Positions 48,352 to 56,934 of a DNA stretch of 64,000 nt are shown one piece after another. The first letter of the stretch is position 1, and every line of letters begins with the position of its first letter. The notes beneath the pieces were generated by a model, which worked only from the letters and a program-made list of their open reading frames with translations, was not told the DNA's origin and made no database searches. This DNA comes from Chrysiogenes arsenatis DSM 11915 (lineage in GTDB: Bacteria > Chrysiogenota > Chrysiogenetes > Chrysiogenales > Chrysiogenaceae), in assembly GCF_000469585.1 (NCBI RefSeq), contig NZ_AWNK01000007.1, positions 147,348 through 211,347 on the forward strand, written 5' to 3'. A program made the position numbers and the translations under genes.

Positions 48352-49332
48352 ATGAGTCAGAATTTCACCCTCCCCTACTCCGACGAGCTGGGGTTCTGTA
48401 ACATTAAGTTGTCCGCTATTGGTGGCGACGGCGCCAACATGGCAGGAAAAATCCTGTTCAAGATTGCTGTTGAAGAGCTCGGATTAGATGGCGCGTTTGA
48501 CGCCAAATACGGTTCAGAAAAAAAAGGAACCCCGACCGATGTGAGCGTTAAGATCTGTGAACTCGGAAATGTCATCCGCGAAAGCGGCCCGACAGAAATC
48601 CCGCACATCCTCGGTATCTTCCGCGAGCAGCTTATCCGTCCCCTTAGCCTGATTCAAGGGCTGCAGGAAAATGCTTCTGTTGTTGTAAACACGTCAAAAA
48701 CTCCAGACGAAATCCGTGATATTTTGCAATTGCATAGCGGAACTATTATCTGTGTTGATGCGATGGCAATTGCTACGGAAACCGATTCGCGTCTCAATAT
48801 GCCGATGATCTGCGGTATCGCGCATGCGGTTGGCATTACCGACGCAACGATGGAGAAAGCCATTAAGAAAACGTGGCCGAATCCGAAGGCGACCGCTTCA
48901 AACATTGCGGCGTACGAAAAAACCATTAAGTCAATGGTCGTAAAAAAATTTGCTGCTGATGGCAAGTTCCCTTTAGTTCCAGGTCGTTGGACGTATGAAA
49001 CGCCAATCGGCTGGAAGAACCAGAACAAGGGCGGCTACATGGAATCTCGCCTGTTCTCCCTCCACCCCAAAGACAACAGAATTACCCGTCAAGGGATGAT
49101 TCCGCTCTTCAACGAAGAGGCGTGTATTCACTGCGCCAAATGTATCTACACGTGTGCTGACCCTGGCTCAATCATCTTTGCTGACGCAAAAATGCAAGGC
49201 TTTAACTATGGATACTGCAAAGGGTGCATGCGCTGCGTTGCAGTATGTCCGGAAACGAAAAAAGGGAAGGCTCTTTCGAGCGCTCTTGAAGTTGAACACG
49301 CCGCACTCGTTGAAGAAAAAACCTGGTTTTAA
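48352..49332 (+). CDS. 2-oxoacid:ferredoxin oxidoreductase, gamma plus ferredoxin-like (delta) subunit
   Basis: 326 residues. The first ~190 residues form the gamma domain that binds CoA (LSAIGGDGANMAGKILFKIA, then SEKKGTPTDVSVKICE). The end carries two 4Fe-4S motifs, CIHCAKCIYTCADPG (near residue 258) and CKGCMRCVAVCP (near 288), so gamma and delta are fused. With the next gene it should convert pyruvate or another 2-oxoacid plus CoA to acyl-CoA, CO2 and reduced ferredoxin, or run in reverse. AAGGAGG lies 7 bp before the ATG; the spacer to the next gene is 15 bp. Confidence 0.85.
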   Translation: MSQNFTLPYSDELGFCNIKLSAIGGDGANMAGKILFKIAVEELGLDGAFDAKYGSEKKGTPTDVSVKICELGNVIRESGPTEIPHILGIFREQLIRPLSLIQGLQENASVVVNTSKTPDEIRDILQLHSGTIICVDAMAIATETDSRLNMPMICGIAHAVGITDATMEKAIKKTWPNPKATASNIAAYEKTIKSMVVKKFAADGKFPLVPGRWTYETPIGWKNQNKGGYMESRLFSLHPKDNRITRQGMIPLFNEEACIHCAKCIYTCADPGSIIFADAKMQGFNYGYCKGCMRCVAVCPETKKGKALSSALEVEHAALVEEKTWF

Positions 49333-49347
49333 TCTGTGGAGGTACTG

Positions 49348-51570
49348 ATGAGCGCTATAAAGAAAATTGAACAAGTTCCTGCCGTCTTAAATGGCAACCA
49401 AGCTGTTGCCGAAGCCATCATCCATGTTGGCTTTGAATTTGAAGGCTATTATCCGATTACCCCTTCTTCCGACGCCGGCGAAGAAGTAAACCGTCGTCTT
49501 GCCAATGGCGAAGCTGACCTTTCGTTTGTTGTTGGTACGTCCGAATTAGCCGCTATCGGCATTTGCTACGGCGCGGCGATTGCTGGTGCGCGCGTGGTCG
49601 ATGTTACTTCGGCGAACGGCCTTTTGCTGAAAATGGAGCAAATTCCAGTTATTTCTGGAACGCGTATTCCGATGGTGCTCAACCTTTCTACCCGTTGTGT
49701 TTCTGGCCCGTTGAACATTAAGAACGACCACACCGACCTTGCGACTATGCTTGGTATGGGCTGGATCATCCTGATGGCGAAAAACGTTCAGGAAACCTAT
49801 GATATGAACATCATCGCGCTCAAGCTGGCCGAAAAAGTGAACCTGCCGGTTTGCGTTGCCTATGATGGATTCCATACTTCACATGGCAACCGCCGCATTA
49901 TGATCGCCAAAGATCAGCAAGATGTCCGTAACTACATCGGTCCAAAGCCGAAGCGTCCTACTTGCCTTGACTTTGATGAGCCAAAAACATTTGGCCCATA
50001 CATGAACGATGATGTTATTAATAACAAGTACCAGCTCCACCTTGCGATGGAAGAGGCGTACGCGGCACTTCCAGGCATGTTTGCAGAGTTTGAAGCCGCA
50101 TTTGGTCGTAAATATAACTTCCTTGACACCTACAACCTTGAAGGCACTGATAGCGCCCTCATGATGTTGAACAGCGCTGCCGAAGCAACGAAAGACGCTA
50201 TCGACCTTGCGAAAAAAGCGGGTCAGTCAGCTCCTGCGCTTATTTCTTTCAACGTACTCCGTCCATTCCCAGTGAAAGAAGTGGCGCAAGCTATCGGTGG
50301 ATTGAAGCAGTTAATGGTTGCAGAACGTGCTCACCAGTACGGCGCACCACTCTCTTACCTTGCGAGCGAAGTTTCTACCGTTGCTCAACAGAATCGTACG
50401 GACGTAAGAATCTACAACCGCGTCTTCGGTCTTGGCGGTCTGAACTTCATCTTCCGCGATGCGCAAGTATTGATGGCGCAATTGGCAGAAGCGAAAGCCG
50501 GTAAAACTATCCCTGTATTCGATTACTATCAGCATTGGGATGGCGACGAAAAGTTTGCGCCAGCCGAAAAAATCAAACTTCCCGCGCTTGAGCAGTACAA
50601 CCAGAACTGCAAATACGAAAAAGTTGATATGAACGTCCTCAAGAAGCTCGCTTCTGATATGCCAAGCCGTGTTGATAAAGTATCAAGCTGCCCCGGTTGC
50701 GGTATTTTCACGAACGTGGAAATGTTCCTGAAAGGGATCGACGGGCCAACTATCCTGAGCTTTAACACTGGTTGTGGCATGGTTGTTTCGACTGGCTATC
50801 CGTTCACTTCATTTAAAGTTCCTTACGTCCACTCACTCTTCCACAACGCCTCATCGACCGCTACTGGGATCGTTGAGCACCACAAGTGGTTAAAATCTCA
50901 CGGTTATACCGACAAAGAGATCACCGTTATCAGCATTGGTGGCGATGGCTCTTCTGACATTGGGATGGATCAGTTGATCGGCGCTGGACTGCGCGACACG
51001 CCATTTATCTATATGGAATATGATAATAAAGTCTATGCGAACACTGGCGCGCAAATGTGTTACAGCGGTTTCAAAGGCTCGCTCTCTACGACGTCGCATG
51101 TTGGTAAGAGCATCACTGGAAAGCAGTTCCACCACAAAGATATCGTCGAAATCATGCGTGGCACCAACATGTCATACATTGCGACGATTGCCGAAACCAA
51201 CCCGCTGGATGCCGTGCGTAAAGCGCGTCGTGCGCAGCAAGTGGTACGCGAAGGTGGTATGGCCTTCATTAAGGCGTTCTCCGTCTGCCCACTCAACTGG
51301 GTAACTCCAGACGATAGTGGTCCAGAAACCACACAAGCGATGCTTGATAGCTGCCTCTTCCCACTGTACGAGATCGACCACGGCATCACGACGCTGAACT
51401 TCGATCCGAAAGACAAGAAGATGTCTGTCACTGACGCCCTGAAAACCATGGGCAAAGCGACTGGTCACCTGTACAAAGCTGGCGGCGAAGTTATCCTTGC
51501 TGAACTCCAGAAAGAAGTTGATCGTCGTTGGGCGCGCCTCAAAGCCTACGCTGAGAACCCAATCCTGTAA
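49348..51570 (+). CDS. 2-oxoacid:ferredoxin oxidoreductase, fused alpha-beta subunit
   Basis: 740 residues. Residues 1-390 resemble PorA/KorA alpha (GYYPITPSSDAGEEV; FVVGTSELAAIGICYGAAIAGAR; KNDHTDL). Residues ~440-740 resemble the TPP-binding beta chain: SSCPGCGIFTNVEMFL, NTGCGMVVS and the TPP/Mg motif GGDGSSDIGMDQLIGAGL ... NKVYANTGAQ. In most organisms these are separate polypeptides. Pyruvate and 2-oxoglutarate are both possible substrates. The ATG at 49348 has GGAGG 6 bp upstream. A strong terminator follows, so the enzyme is a two-gene operon. Confidence 0.88.
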   Translation: MSAIKKIEQVPAVLNGNQAVAEAIIHVGFEFEGYYPITPSSDAGEEVNRRLANGEADLSFVVGTSELAAIGICYGAAIAGARVVDVTSANGLLLKMEQIPVISGTRIPMVLNLSTRCVSGPLNIKNDHTDLATMLGMGWIILMAKNVQETYDMNIIALKLAEKVNLPVCVAYDGFHTSHGNRRIMIAKDQQDVRNYIGPKPKRPTCLDFDEPKTFGPYMNDDVINNKYQLHLAMEEAYAALPGMFAEFEAAFGRKYNFLDTYNLEGTDSALMMLNSAAEATKDAIDLAKKAGQSAPALISFNVLRPFPVKEVAQAIGGLKQLMVAERAHQYGAPLSYLASEVSTVAQQNRTDVRIYNRVFGLGGLNFIFRDAQVLMAQLAEAKAGKTIPVFDYYQHWDGDEKFAPAEKIKLPALEQYNQNCKYEKVDMNVLKKLASDMPSRVDKVSSCPGCGIFTNVEMFLKGIDGPTILSFNTGCGMVVSTGYPFTSFKVPYVHSLFHNASSTATGIVEHHKWLKSHGYTDKEITVISIGGDGSSDIGMDQLIGAGLRDTPFIYMEYDNKVYANTGAQMCYSGFKGSLSTTSHVGKSITGKQFHHKDIVEIMRGTNMSYIATIAETNPLDAVRKARRAQQVVREGGMAFIKAFSVCPLNWVTPDDSGPETTQAMLDSCLFPLYEIDHGITTLNFDPKDKKMSVTDALKTMGKATGHLYKAGGEVILAELQKEVDRRWARLKAYAENPIL

Positions 51571-51592
51571 GAGTTTTTACGTATCGCAACAC

Positions 51593-51625
51593 ACCCCCGA
51601 GGAGTTCGCTCCTGCGGGGGTTTTT
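51593..51625 (+). terminator. Rho-independent terminator of the oxidoreductase operon
   Basis: An 11-bp GC-rich stem (CCCCCG-AGGAG / CTCCT-G-CGGGGG, one bulged G) with a TTCG tetraloop and a T5 tail, 23 bp after the stop. Confidence 0.9.
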
Positions 51626-51687
51626 CAATTGGTTTTTTCCTGTTTCCCCATGTAATATAGCGAAAAATACTTGCTCGGAGCATACTC

Positions 51688-52788
51688 ATGGGATTTAACT
51701 GTGGCATCGTCGGTTTACCAAATGTCGGCAAATCGACGATTTTTAATGCATTGACCAAAGCTGGTGCCGAAAGCGCCAACTATCCATTCTGCACCATCGA
51801 CCCAAATGTCGGGATTGTTAGCGTCCCCGATCCCCGCTTAGACAAGCTGCGTGAAATAGTGAAGCCGCAGCGCACGGTTCCTACTACCATGGAATTTCTT
51901 GATATTGCCGGACTTGTCAAAGGAGCTTCGCAGGGCGAAGGACTTGGGAACCAGTTCCTTGGCCACATTCGCGGCACCGATGCCATCGCGCATATTGTCC
52001 GCTGTTTTGAAGATGAAAACATTGTCCACGTGGGCGGTAAAGTTGATCCAGCTTGTGACATTGAAATTATCGAAACCGAGCTGATTTTGGCTGATATGCA
52101 GTCGCTCGAAAAACGCCAAGAGCGGCTGCGCAAACTCCTGAAGGGGAATAATAAAGAGGCCATGACCGAACTGCCGATTGTGGAAAAACTCCTGCCGCAC
52201 CTTGCCAAAGGATTGCCCGGACGGAGCGTAGATTTGAACGAAGAAGAACGGCGCATTGCTGATTCTTTCCAGTTGCTCACCACAAAACCGCTGTTGTACG
52301 TCTGCAACGTGTCGGAAGATGAAATCGCCGACTACTCAGCAAACCCACATGTCGCCGCCGTGCGCGCACGCGCCGAAGCTGAAGGAGCTGGCGTAGTGGT
52401 ACTTTCTGGCAAAATTGAAGCGGAACTTTCTGAGCTTGACGAAGCCGAAGCCGCCGCATTTCTGGCCGACCTTGGCGTTACCGAAAGTGGCCTGAACGCC
52501 CTGATCCGCGAAGGGTATAAACTCCTTGATCTGATTACCTACTTCACCGCTGGGGAGAAAGAAGTACGTGCGTGGACAGTATATAAAGGGGCGACAGCAC
52601 CGAAAGCGGCGAGCGTGATTCACTCCGACATTGAGCGGGGATTTATCCGCGCCGAAGTGACGAAGTACGACGATGTAGTCACATTTGGCGGGATGAAAGC
52701 CGCTGCCGAAGCAGGGAAAATGCGCCTCGAAGGGAAAGAATATATCGTGCAGGATGGGGATGTCATCTATTTCCGGTTTAATGTGTGA
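51688..52788 (+). CDS. ychF: Ribosome-associated ATPase/GTPase YchF (Obg family)
   Basis: 366 residues, standard length. P-loop GIVGLPNVGKSTIFNALT (residues 6-23), switch region FLDIAGLVKGASQGEGLGNQFL, an insert coiled-coil domain and a C-terminal TGS domain (LITYFTAGEKEVRAWT ... GDVIYFRFNV). The usual NKxD is replaced by VCNVSEDE, the change that gives YchF proteins ATP preference. It binds ribosomes and affects translation and stress responses. Single gene, preceded by a terminator. Confidence 0.95.
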   Translation: MGFNCGIVGLPNVGKSTIFNALTKAGAESANYPFCTIDPNVGIVSVPDPRLDKLREIVKPQRTVPTTMEFLDIAGLVKGASQGEGLGNQFLGHIRGTDAIAHIVRCFEDENIVHVGGKVDPACDIEIIETELILADMQSLEKRQERLRKLLKGNNKEAMTELPIVEKLLPHLAKGLPGRSVDLNEEERRIADSFQLLTTKPLLYVCNVSEDEIADYSANPHVAAVRARAEAEGAGVVVLSGKIEAELSELDEAEAAAFLADLGVTESGLNALIREGYKLLDLITYFTAGEKEVRAWTVYKGATAPKAASVIHSDIERGFIRAEVTKYDDVVTFGGMKAAAEAGKMRLEGKEYIVQDGDVIYFRFNV

Positions 52789-52838
52789 TAACTGGGAATG
52801 ATATAACCTCGAAAAACACGAAATGCACGAAAAGTGAG

Positions 52839-52935
52839 CCTGAGATTTCTCCTCGCTGGCGCTCGTCGAAATGACAGGGAGATGCGGCATTGTGCCTTCA
52901 TGCTGTCATTTCGAGCGAAGCGAGAAATTTTCAGG
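52839..52935. repeat. REP-like imperfect palindrome with ATTTCGAGCGAAGCGAGAAA core
   Basis: Arm 52839-52877 (CCTGAGATTTCTCCTCGCTG ... GTCGAAATGACAG) is the imperfect reverse complement of arm 52903-52935 (CTGTCATTTCGAGCGAAGCG ... TTCAGG), separated by 25 bp. From memory, very similar palindromes are dispersed in many unrelated bacterial genomes. Non-coding, between ychF and argB; it could fold as a long hairpin in the ychF transcript. Confidence 0.75.
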
Positions 52936-52973
52936 TTTTTCCTTCTTGCCCTCCCTCGGTAAGCTTTTGTTTG

Positions 52974-53003
52974 GTTCTTTATTTTCACGCGAAAATAAAG
53001 AAC
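52974..53003. repeat. Perfect 13-bp AT-rich inverted repeat upstream of argB
   Basis: GTTCTTTATTTTC-ACGC-GAAAATAAAGAAC. There is no T tail, so it is not a standard terminator. Located 81 bp before the argB start; could be an operator, or a transcript-stabilising hairpin. Confidence 0.7.
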
Positions 53004-53083
53004 ATATTGACCAACGGAGCACACCACGAAAAATTTAGTGTTTAACCAGTGCAATCAATAAGGTTCGAAAGGAGCCCCTTCAC

Positions 53084-53968
53084 ATGCAACACCTCATCGA
53101 CAAAGCCAACGTCCTTATGGAAGCCCTGCCGTACATCAAACGTTTTTACGGCAAAACCATCGTGATTAAATACGGCGGTAACGCTATGGTCGACGAAGAC
53201 CTGAAGCGTAATTTCGCGCTCGATATCATTATGATGAAATATATCGGCATCAACCCTGTGGTAGTGCACGGCGGTGGGCCACAGATTGGCGAAACACTGA
53301 AGCGCATGGGCAAGAGCACAGAGTTTGTGCAGGGGCTGCGGGTAACGGACGACGACACAATGAACATCGTGGAAATGGTGTTGGTCGGCAAGGTGAACAA
53401 GGAAATTGTTGGGCTCATCAATCAGAATGGCGGTCACGCGGTCGGTCTTTCCGGTCGCGATGGTCATCTGATACGTGCCAAAAAGATGTTTGTCACCAAG
53501 CCATCGCCAGAAACGCAACGGCCAGAAATCATTGATATTGGCATGGTGGGTGAGGTGGAATACGTCCGTCCTGACATTATCCACACGATCGTGCGGGATA
53601 ATTTTATTCCGGTGATTGCGCCGGTGGGCGAAGGTGCCGACGGTAAGGCGTATAATATCAACGCCGATTATGTGGCGGGGGCGATTGCGGGAGCAATCAA
53701 AGCGGAAAAGATGGTGTTATTGACCGATATTGAAGGGGTGAAGGGAGCAGATGGAGAATTGCTCCGGTCATTGTCGCTTTCGCAGGTTGATGCGCTGATT
53801 GCTTCTGGTGTGATCCACGGCGGTATGTTGCCGAAGGTTGATACCTGTCGCCATGCGATTCATGCCGGTGTTCCAAAGGTGCACATCATCGATGGTCGAG
53901 CACGCCATTCGGTACTGCTGGAAATTTTCACTGATGCCGGCATTGGCACCGAAATTCACGCGGGTTGA
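53084..53968 (+). CDS. argB: Acetylglutamate kinase ArgB
   Basis: 294 residues. Second step of arginine synthesis, phosphorylation of N-acetylglutamate. Amino-acid-kinase fold with KYGGNAM (near residue 27), the HGGGPQIG substrate loop and [18 protein letters not shown]. The N-terminal helix ([18 protein letters not shown]) is the type present in the hexameric, arginine-inhibited enzymes. The 3' end overlaps the asnS start (TTGA). Confidence 0.95.
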   Translation: MQHLIDKANVLMEALPYIKRFYGKTIVIKYGGNAMVDEDLKRNFALDIIMMKYIGINPVVVHGGGPQIGETLKRMGKSTEFVQGLRVTDDDTMNIVEMVLVGKVNKEIVGLINQNGGHAVGLSGRDGHLIRAKKMFVTKPSPETQRPEIIDIGMVGEVEYVRPDIIHTIVRDNFIPVIAPVGEGADGKAYNINADYVAGAIAGAIKAEKMVLLTDIEGVKGADGELLRSLSLSQVDALIASGVIHGGMLPKVDTCRHAIHAGVPKVHIIDGRARHSVLLEIFTDAGIGTEIHAG

Positions 53969-55329
53969 GTGCTGTGGCGGTCTATTCGGTTCGTCAGTTG
54001 CTTTCCGGGGAAGCGGTCAATCAAGCGGTTACGGTGCGGGGCTTTGTCCGTAGTCGCCGCACTTCTAAGAGTTGTTCATTTATCGCGCTGCATGATGGGT
54101 CGGCATTTGGCACATTACAGATTGTGGCCGAGCAGCCGGAAGGCGAGCTGCACGCGGTGACGACGGGAGCGGCGATTATTGTCACGGGGGTTTTGGTCGC
54201 GTCGCCCGCGGTAGGGCAGCCTTTTGAAGTGCATGCAGAGTCGATCGAAGTGGTGGGCCTTGCGGATGCGGAAACGTATCCGCTGCAAAAAAAGCGGCAC
54301 ACACTGGAATACCTGCGCACGATGCCGCATTTGCGACCGCGCACAAATCTTTTGAATGCGGTGTTTCGTCTGCGCTCATTTTTGGCGCAAGCGGTGCATG
54401 CCTATTTTGCCGAGCGTGGTTTTCACTATGTGACCACGCCAATCATTACGGCGAGCGATTGCGAAGGGGCGGGGGAGCAATTTACCGTGACGACGCTGAA
54501 GGCGTTGCATGCCCAAACCGACTTTGCTGATGATTTTTTTGGGCAACAGGTGTCGCTGACGGTCAGTGGGCAACTGGAAGGGGAGGCAATGGCGCTGGCG
54601 CTCGGAAAGATCTACACTTTTGGGCCGACGTTCCGCTCAGAAAATTCCAATACATCGCGCCATTTATCGGAATTTTGGATGATTGAGCCGGAAATGGCGT
54701 TTGCTGATTTGCAGGACGATATGGCGCTGGCGGAAGACTTTGTCCGGACGTTGATTATCAAAGCACTCGATCAGTATGGAAGCGAGTTGGCGTTTTTCGA
54801 TCAATTTGTCGAAAAAGGGTTAGTGGCGCGTTTGGAAGCGGTTGCGGCGGGGACGTTCGCTCATCTTACTTACACCGAAGCGATTGATGTTTTGAGTAAA
54901 GCGCCGCGTACGTTTGCTTTTCCTGTGGCTTGGGGCTGCGATCTGCAATCAGAGCATGAGCGCTATTTAAGCGAGGAGTATTGCCGAGCGCCAGTCTTCG
55001 TGACCGACTACCCAGCGGCCATCAAGGCTTTTTACATGAAAGAAAACAGTGATGGCAGAACTGTCCGCGCGATGGATTTACTCGTGCCGGGTATCGGTGA
55101 AATTATTGGCGGTTCGCAGCGCGAAGATAACGAAGAGCGTTTGCGTCAGCGGATGGTTGCGATTGGGGTTGATCCGGTGCGGATGGATTGGTATTTGGAG
55201 TTGCGTCGTTTTGGTGGCGCCCCTCATGCGGGATTCGGGATGGGATTTGAGCGTTTTGTGCAGTATGTCAGCGGGATGCAGAATATCCGTGATGTGATTC
55301 CCTTTCCGCGTGCGCCGCGGACGGTGTAG
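53965..55329 (+). CDS. asnS: Asparaginyl-tRNA synthetase
   Basis: About 454 residues. N-terminal OB-fold anticodon-binding domain ([20 protein letters not shown]) and class II catalytic core: motif 2 [21 protein letters not shown] and motif 3 [12 protein letters not shown]. It charges tRNA-Asn with asparagine. There is no ATG at the N-terminus: the TTG at 53965, overlapping the argB stop, or the GTG at 53974 must be used. Confidence 0.93.
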   Translation: MSAVAVYSVRQLLSGEAVNQAVTVRGFVRSRRTSKSCSFIALHDGSAFGTLQIVAEQPEGELHAVTTGAAIIVTGVLVASPAVGQPFEVHAESIEVVGLADAETYPLQKKRHTLEYLRTMPHLRPRTNLLNAVFRLRSFLAQAVHAYFAERGFHYVTTPIITASDCEGAGEQFTVTTLKALHAQTDFADDFFGQQVSLTVSGQLEGEAMALALGKIYTFGPTFRSENSNTSRHLSEFWMIEPEMAFADLQDDMALAEDFVRTLIIKALDQYGSELAFFDQFVEKGLVARLEAVAAGTFAHLTYTEAIDVLSKAPRTFAFPVAWGCDLQSEHERYLSEEYCRAPVFVTDYPAAIKAFYMKENSDGRTVRAMDLLVPGIGEIIGGSQREDNEERLRQRMVAIGVDPVRMDWYLELRRFGGAPHAGFGMGFERFVQYVSGMQNIRDVIPFPRAPRTV

Positions 55330-55363
55330 TCGAAATATTGGAACGACTTGAGGGGAAATATAA

Positions 55364-55395
55364 AAGCGGAGCACGTGAGTGCTCCGCTTGATTTG
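55364..55395. terminator. Bidirectional terminator between asnS and amtB
   Basis: A perfect 11-bp stem AAGCGGAGCAC / GTGCTCCGCTT with a GTGA loop, T-rich after it on the plus strand (GATTTGTTTTT) and TTTTAT on the minus strand. It serves the convergent asnS and amtB genes. Confidence 0.88.
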
Positions 55396-55407
55396 TTTTT
55401 GCGTTTT

Positions 55408-56628
55408 TTATGATCGTGCGACTTTTACGGCATCTTCTGGATAGGCACCAATATTGTGAATCGCTACGTCGGCACCGCGGTATTCAGCCTCTTCATCCAT
55501 GCGTATTCCTACTGTTTTCTTGAGAACGGCATAGACGATATAGCTGGCGACAACCGCAACGATGATCGCCGCGAGTGCGCCGATCGTTTGCGAGATGAGG
55601 CTAACGCCGCCAAGTCCTCCCAGTGCTTGTTGGCCGAAGATTCCAGCGGCAATGCCGCCCCATGTGCCACACACCCCGTGCAGCGGCCAGACGCCGAGCA
55701 CGTCGTCGATTTTCCATTTTTCATTCGCATACAAGAAGGCGACAATGAAGAGTCCGCCAGCAATAGCTCCGGTGGCGAGTGCGCCAAGTGGGTGCATGAT
55801 GTCGGAGCCTGCACAGACGGCAACAAGCCCAGCAAGGGCACCGTTATGGACGAATCCAGGGTCATTTTTCGAAAAGACGAGTGCCGCAATGACCCCACCG
55901 ACCATAGCGAATAGCGAATTCATGGCAACCAGCCCAGAGATACCTACGAGTGATTGTGCGCTCATGACGTTAAAGCCAAACCAGCCGACCGCCAGCATCC
56001 AGCTGCCGAGCGCAAGGAAAGGGATATTGCTGACGGGAATGAATTGGCTTTTCCCGTCGCGGTATCTCCCTTTGCGTGGGCCGAGAAGGAGAATCGCTGG
56101 GAGTGCCAGCCAACCGCCCATCGAGTGAACGACAATAGAGCCTGCGTAATCGTGGAGTCCTTCGCCAGTAAGGGCGGTGAGCCATTCTTGTAATCCGCCT
56201 TCGGTGCCGATACCCCAGATCATCCGCTCAAAGAACGGGTAGACGAAGGCAACAAATACGACAGCTGCCATGACTTGTGGCCAAAATTTTGCCCGTTCGG
56301 CAATCCCGCCGGAAATAATGGCAGGGATGGCGGCGGCAAAGGTGAGTAAGAAGAAGAAGCGGACGAGGTCGAATCCTTGGTTTGATCCGATGAGTTCGGC
56401 GGCGCCACCAAAGAAGGTTATGCCGTACGCAATCGGAAATCCGATGAAAAAATAGGCAATTGTTGAGAATGACCAGTCTGATAAAATCTTCATGAGGGCG
56501 TTGACTTGGCTTTTGCGTCGCACGGTTCCGACTTCGAGGAAGGCAAAACCGCCGTGCATGGCAAAGACCATGACGGCTCCTAACATCATAAAAAGAACGT
56601 CTGCTGAGGCTTGTAGCTCGTGGCCCAT
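55408..56628 (-). CDS. amtB: Ammonium transporter AmtB
   Basis: 406 residues, about 11 membrane helices and no obvious signal peptide. The pore histidines are in VVHSMGGWLALPA and VWPLHGVCGTWGG, and GGIAERAKFWPQV is characteristic. It conducts ammonium and is blocked by PII (GlnB/GlnK) under nitrogen sufficiency; a PII gene lies just beyond glnA. It has its own -24/-12 promoter. Confidence 0.95.
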   Translation of the reverse strand: MGHELQASADVLFMMLGAVMVFAMHGGFAFLEVGTVRRKSQVNALMKILSDWSFSTIAYFFIGFPIAYGITFFGGAAELIGSNQGFDLVRFFFLLTFAAAIPAIISGGIAERAKFWPQVMAAVVFVAFVYPFFERMIWGIGTEGGLQEWLTALTGEGLHDYAGSIVVHSMGGWLALPAILLLGPRKGRYRDGKSQFIPVSNIPFLALGSWMLAVGWFGFNVMSAQSLVGISGLVAMNSLFAMVGGVIAALVFSKNDPGFVHNGALAGLVAVCAGSDIMHPLGALATGAIAGGLFIVAFLYANEKWKIDDVLGVWPLHGVCGTWGGIAAGIFGQQALGGLGGVSLISQTIGALAAIIVAVVASYIVYAVLKKTVGIRMDEEAEYRGADVAIHNIGAYPEDAVKVARS

Positions 56629-56672
56629 GTGAGAATCCTCCTTGGTATATGAATCTGCGTTTTAGGAGGGTA

Positions 56673-56688
56673 TGCAAAAGATGCGCCA
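56673..56688 (-). promoter_or_regulatory. Sigma-54 promoter of amtB
   Basis: Minus strand TGGCGCATCTTTTGCA: the invariant GG and GC are exactly 10 nt apart as required for -24/-12 promoters. It lies 44 bp before the amtB ATG. Expected activator: NtrC or another enhancer-binding protein. Confidence 0.82.
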
Positions 56689-56702
56689 GTATTGCGGTCT
56701 TT

Positions 56703-56732
56703 TTATGTAATGACTTAGCGAGTTATGTGATG
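56703..56732. repeat. Direct repeat TTATGTAATG/TTATGTGATG upstream of the amtB promoter
   Basis: Two 10-bp copies (one mismatch) spaced 20 bp start-to-start, two helical turns, 15 bp beyond the -24 element. Possible regulator site; not identified. Confidence 0.35.
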
Positions 56733-56880
56733 GCGGCGATGTGCTTCATGCGTAAAGGTTATGCATTTATTGCCTTATTATTAGCTAATGGCAGGTTTTG
56801 GCTTGGGATATGGTTAGTAAATGTGCATGTATGTGGTCTTGAAAACATATCTGGTTTGGTGTTGAGGTTATTGCCTAATA

Positions 56881-56911
56881 AAAAAGCCCCGCGGCACTAT
56901 GGCTGCGGGGC
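56881..56911 (-). terminator. Terminator of glnA
   Basis: The stem GCCCCGCGGC / GGCTGCGGGGC-type pairing (10 bp, one G-T pair) is followed by T5 on the minus strand, 24 bp after the glnA stop. It separates glnBA from amtB. Confidence 0.85.
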
Positions 56912-56934
56912 ATCGAAATTGAGAGGCGGGCGTA

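Noticed and set aside
48521-48528. A8 run in the gamma-delta oxidoreductase gene as a slippage site
   Set aside because: A shift there would destroy the Fe-S domains with no sensible short product, unlike the dnaX run.
55562-56128. 188-codon plus-strand ORF, Pro/Ser/Ala-rich
   Set aside because: Antisense shadow of amtB, which has full-length conserved motifs.
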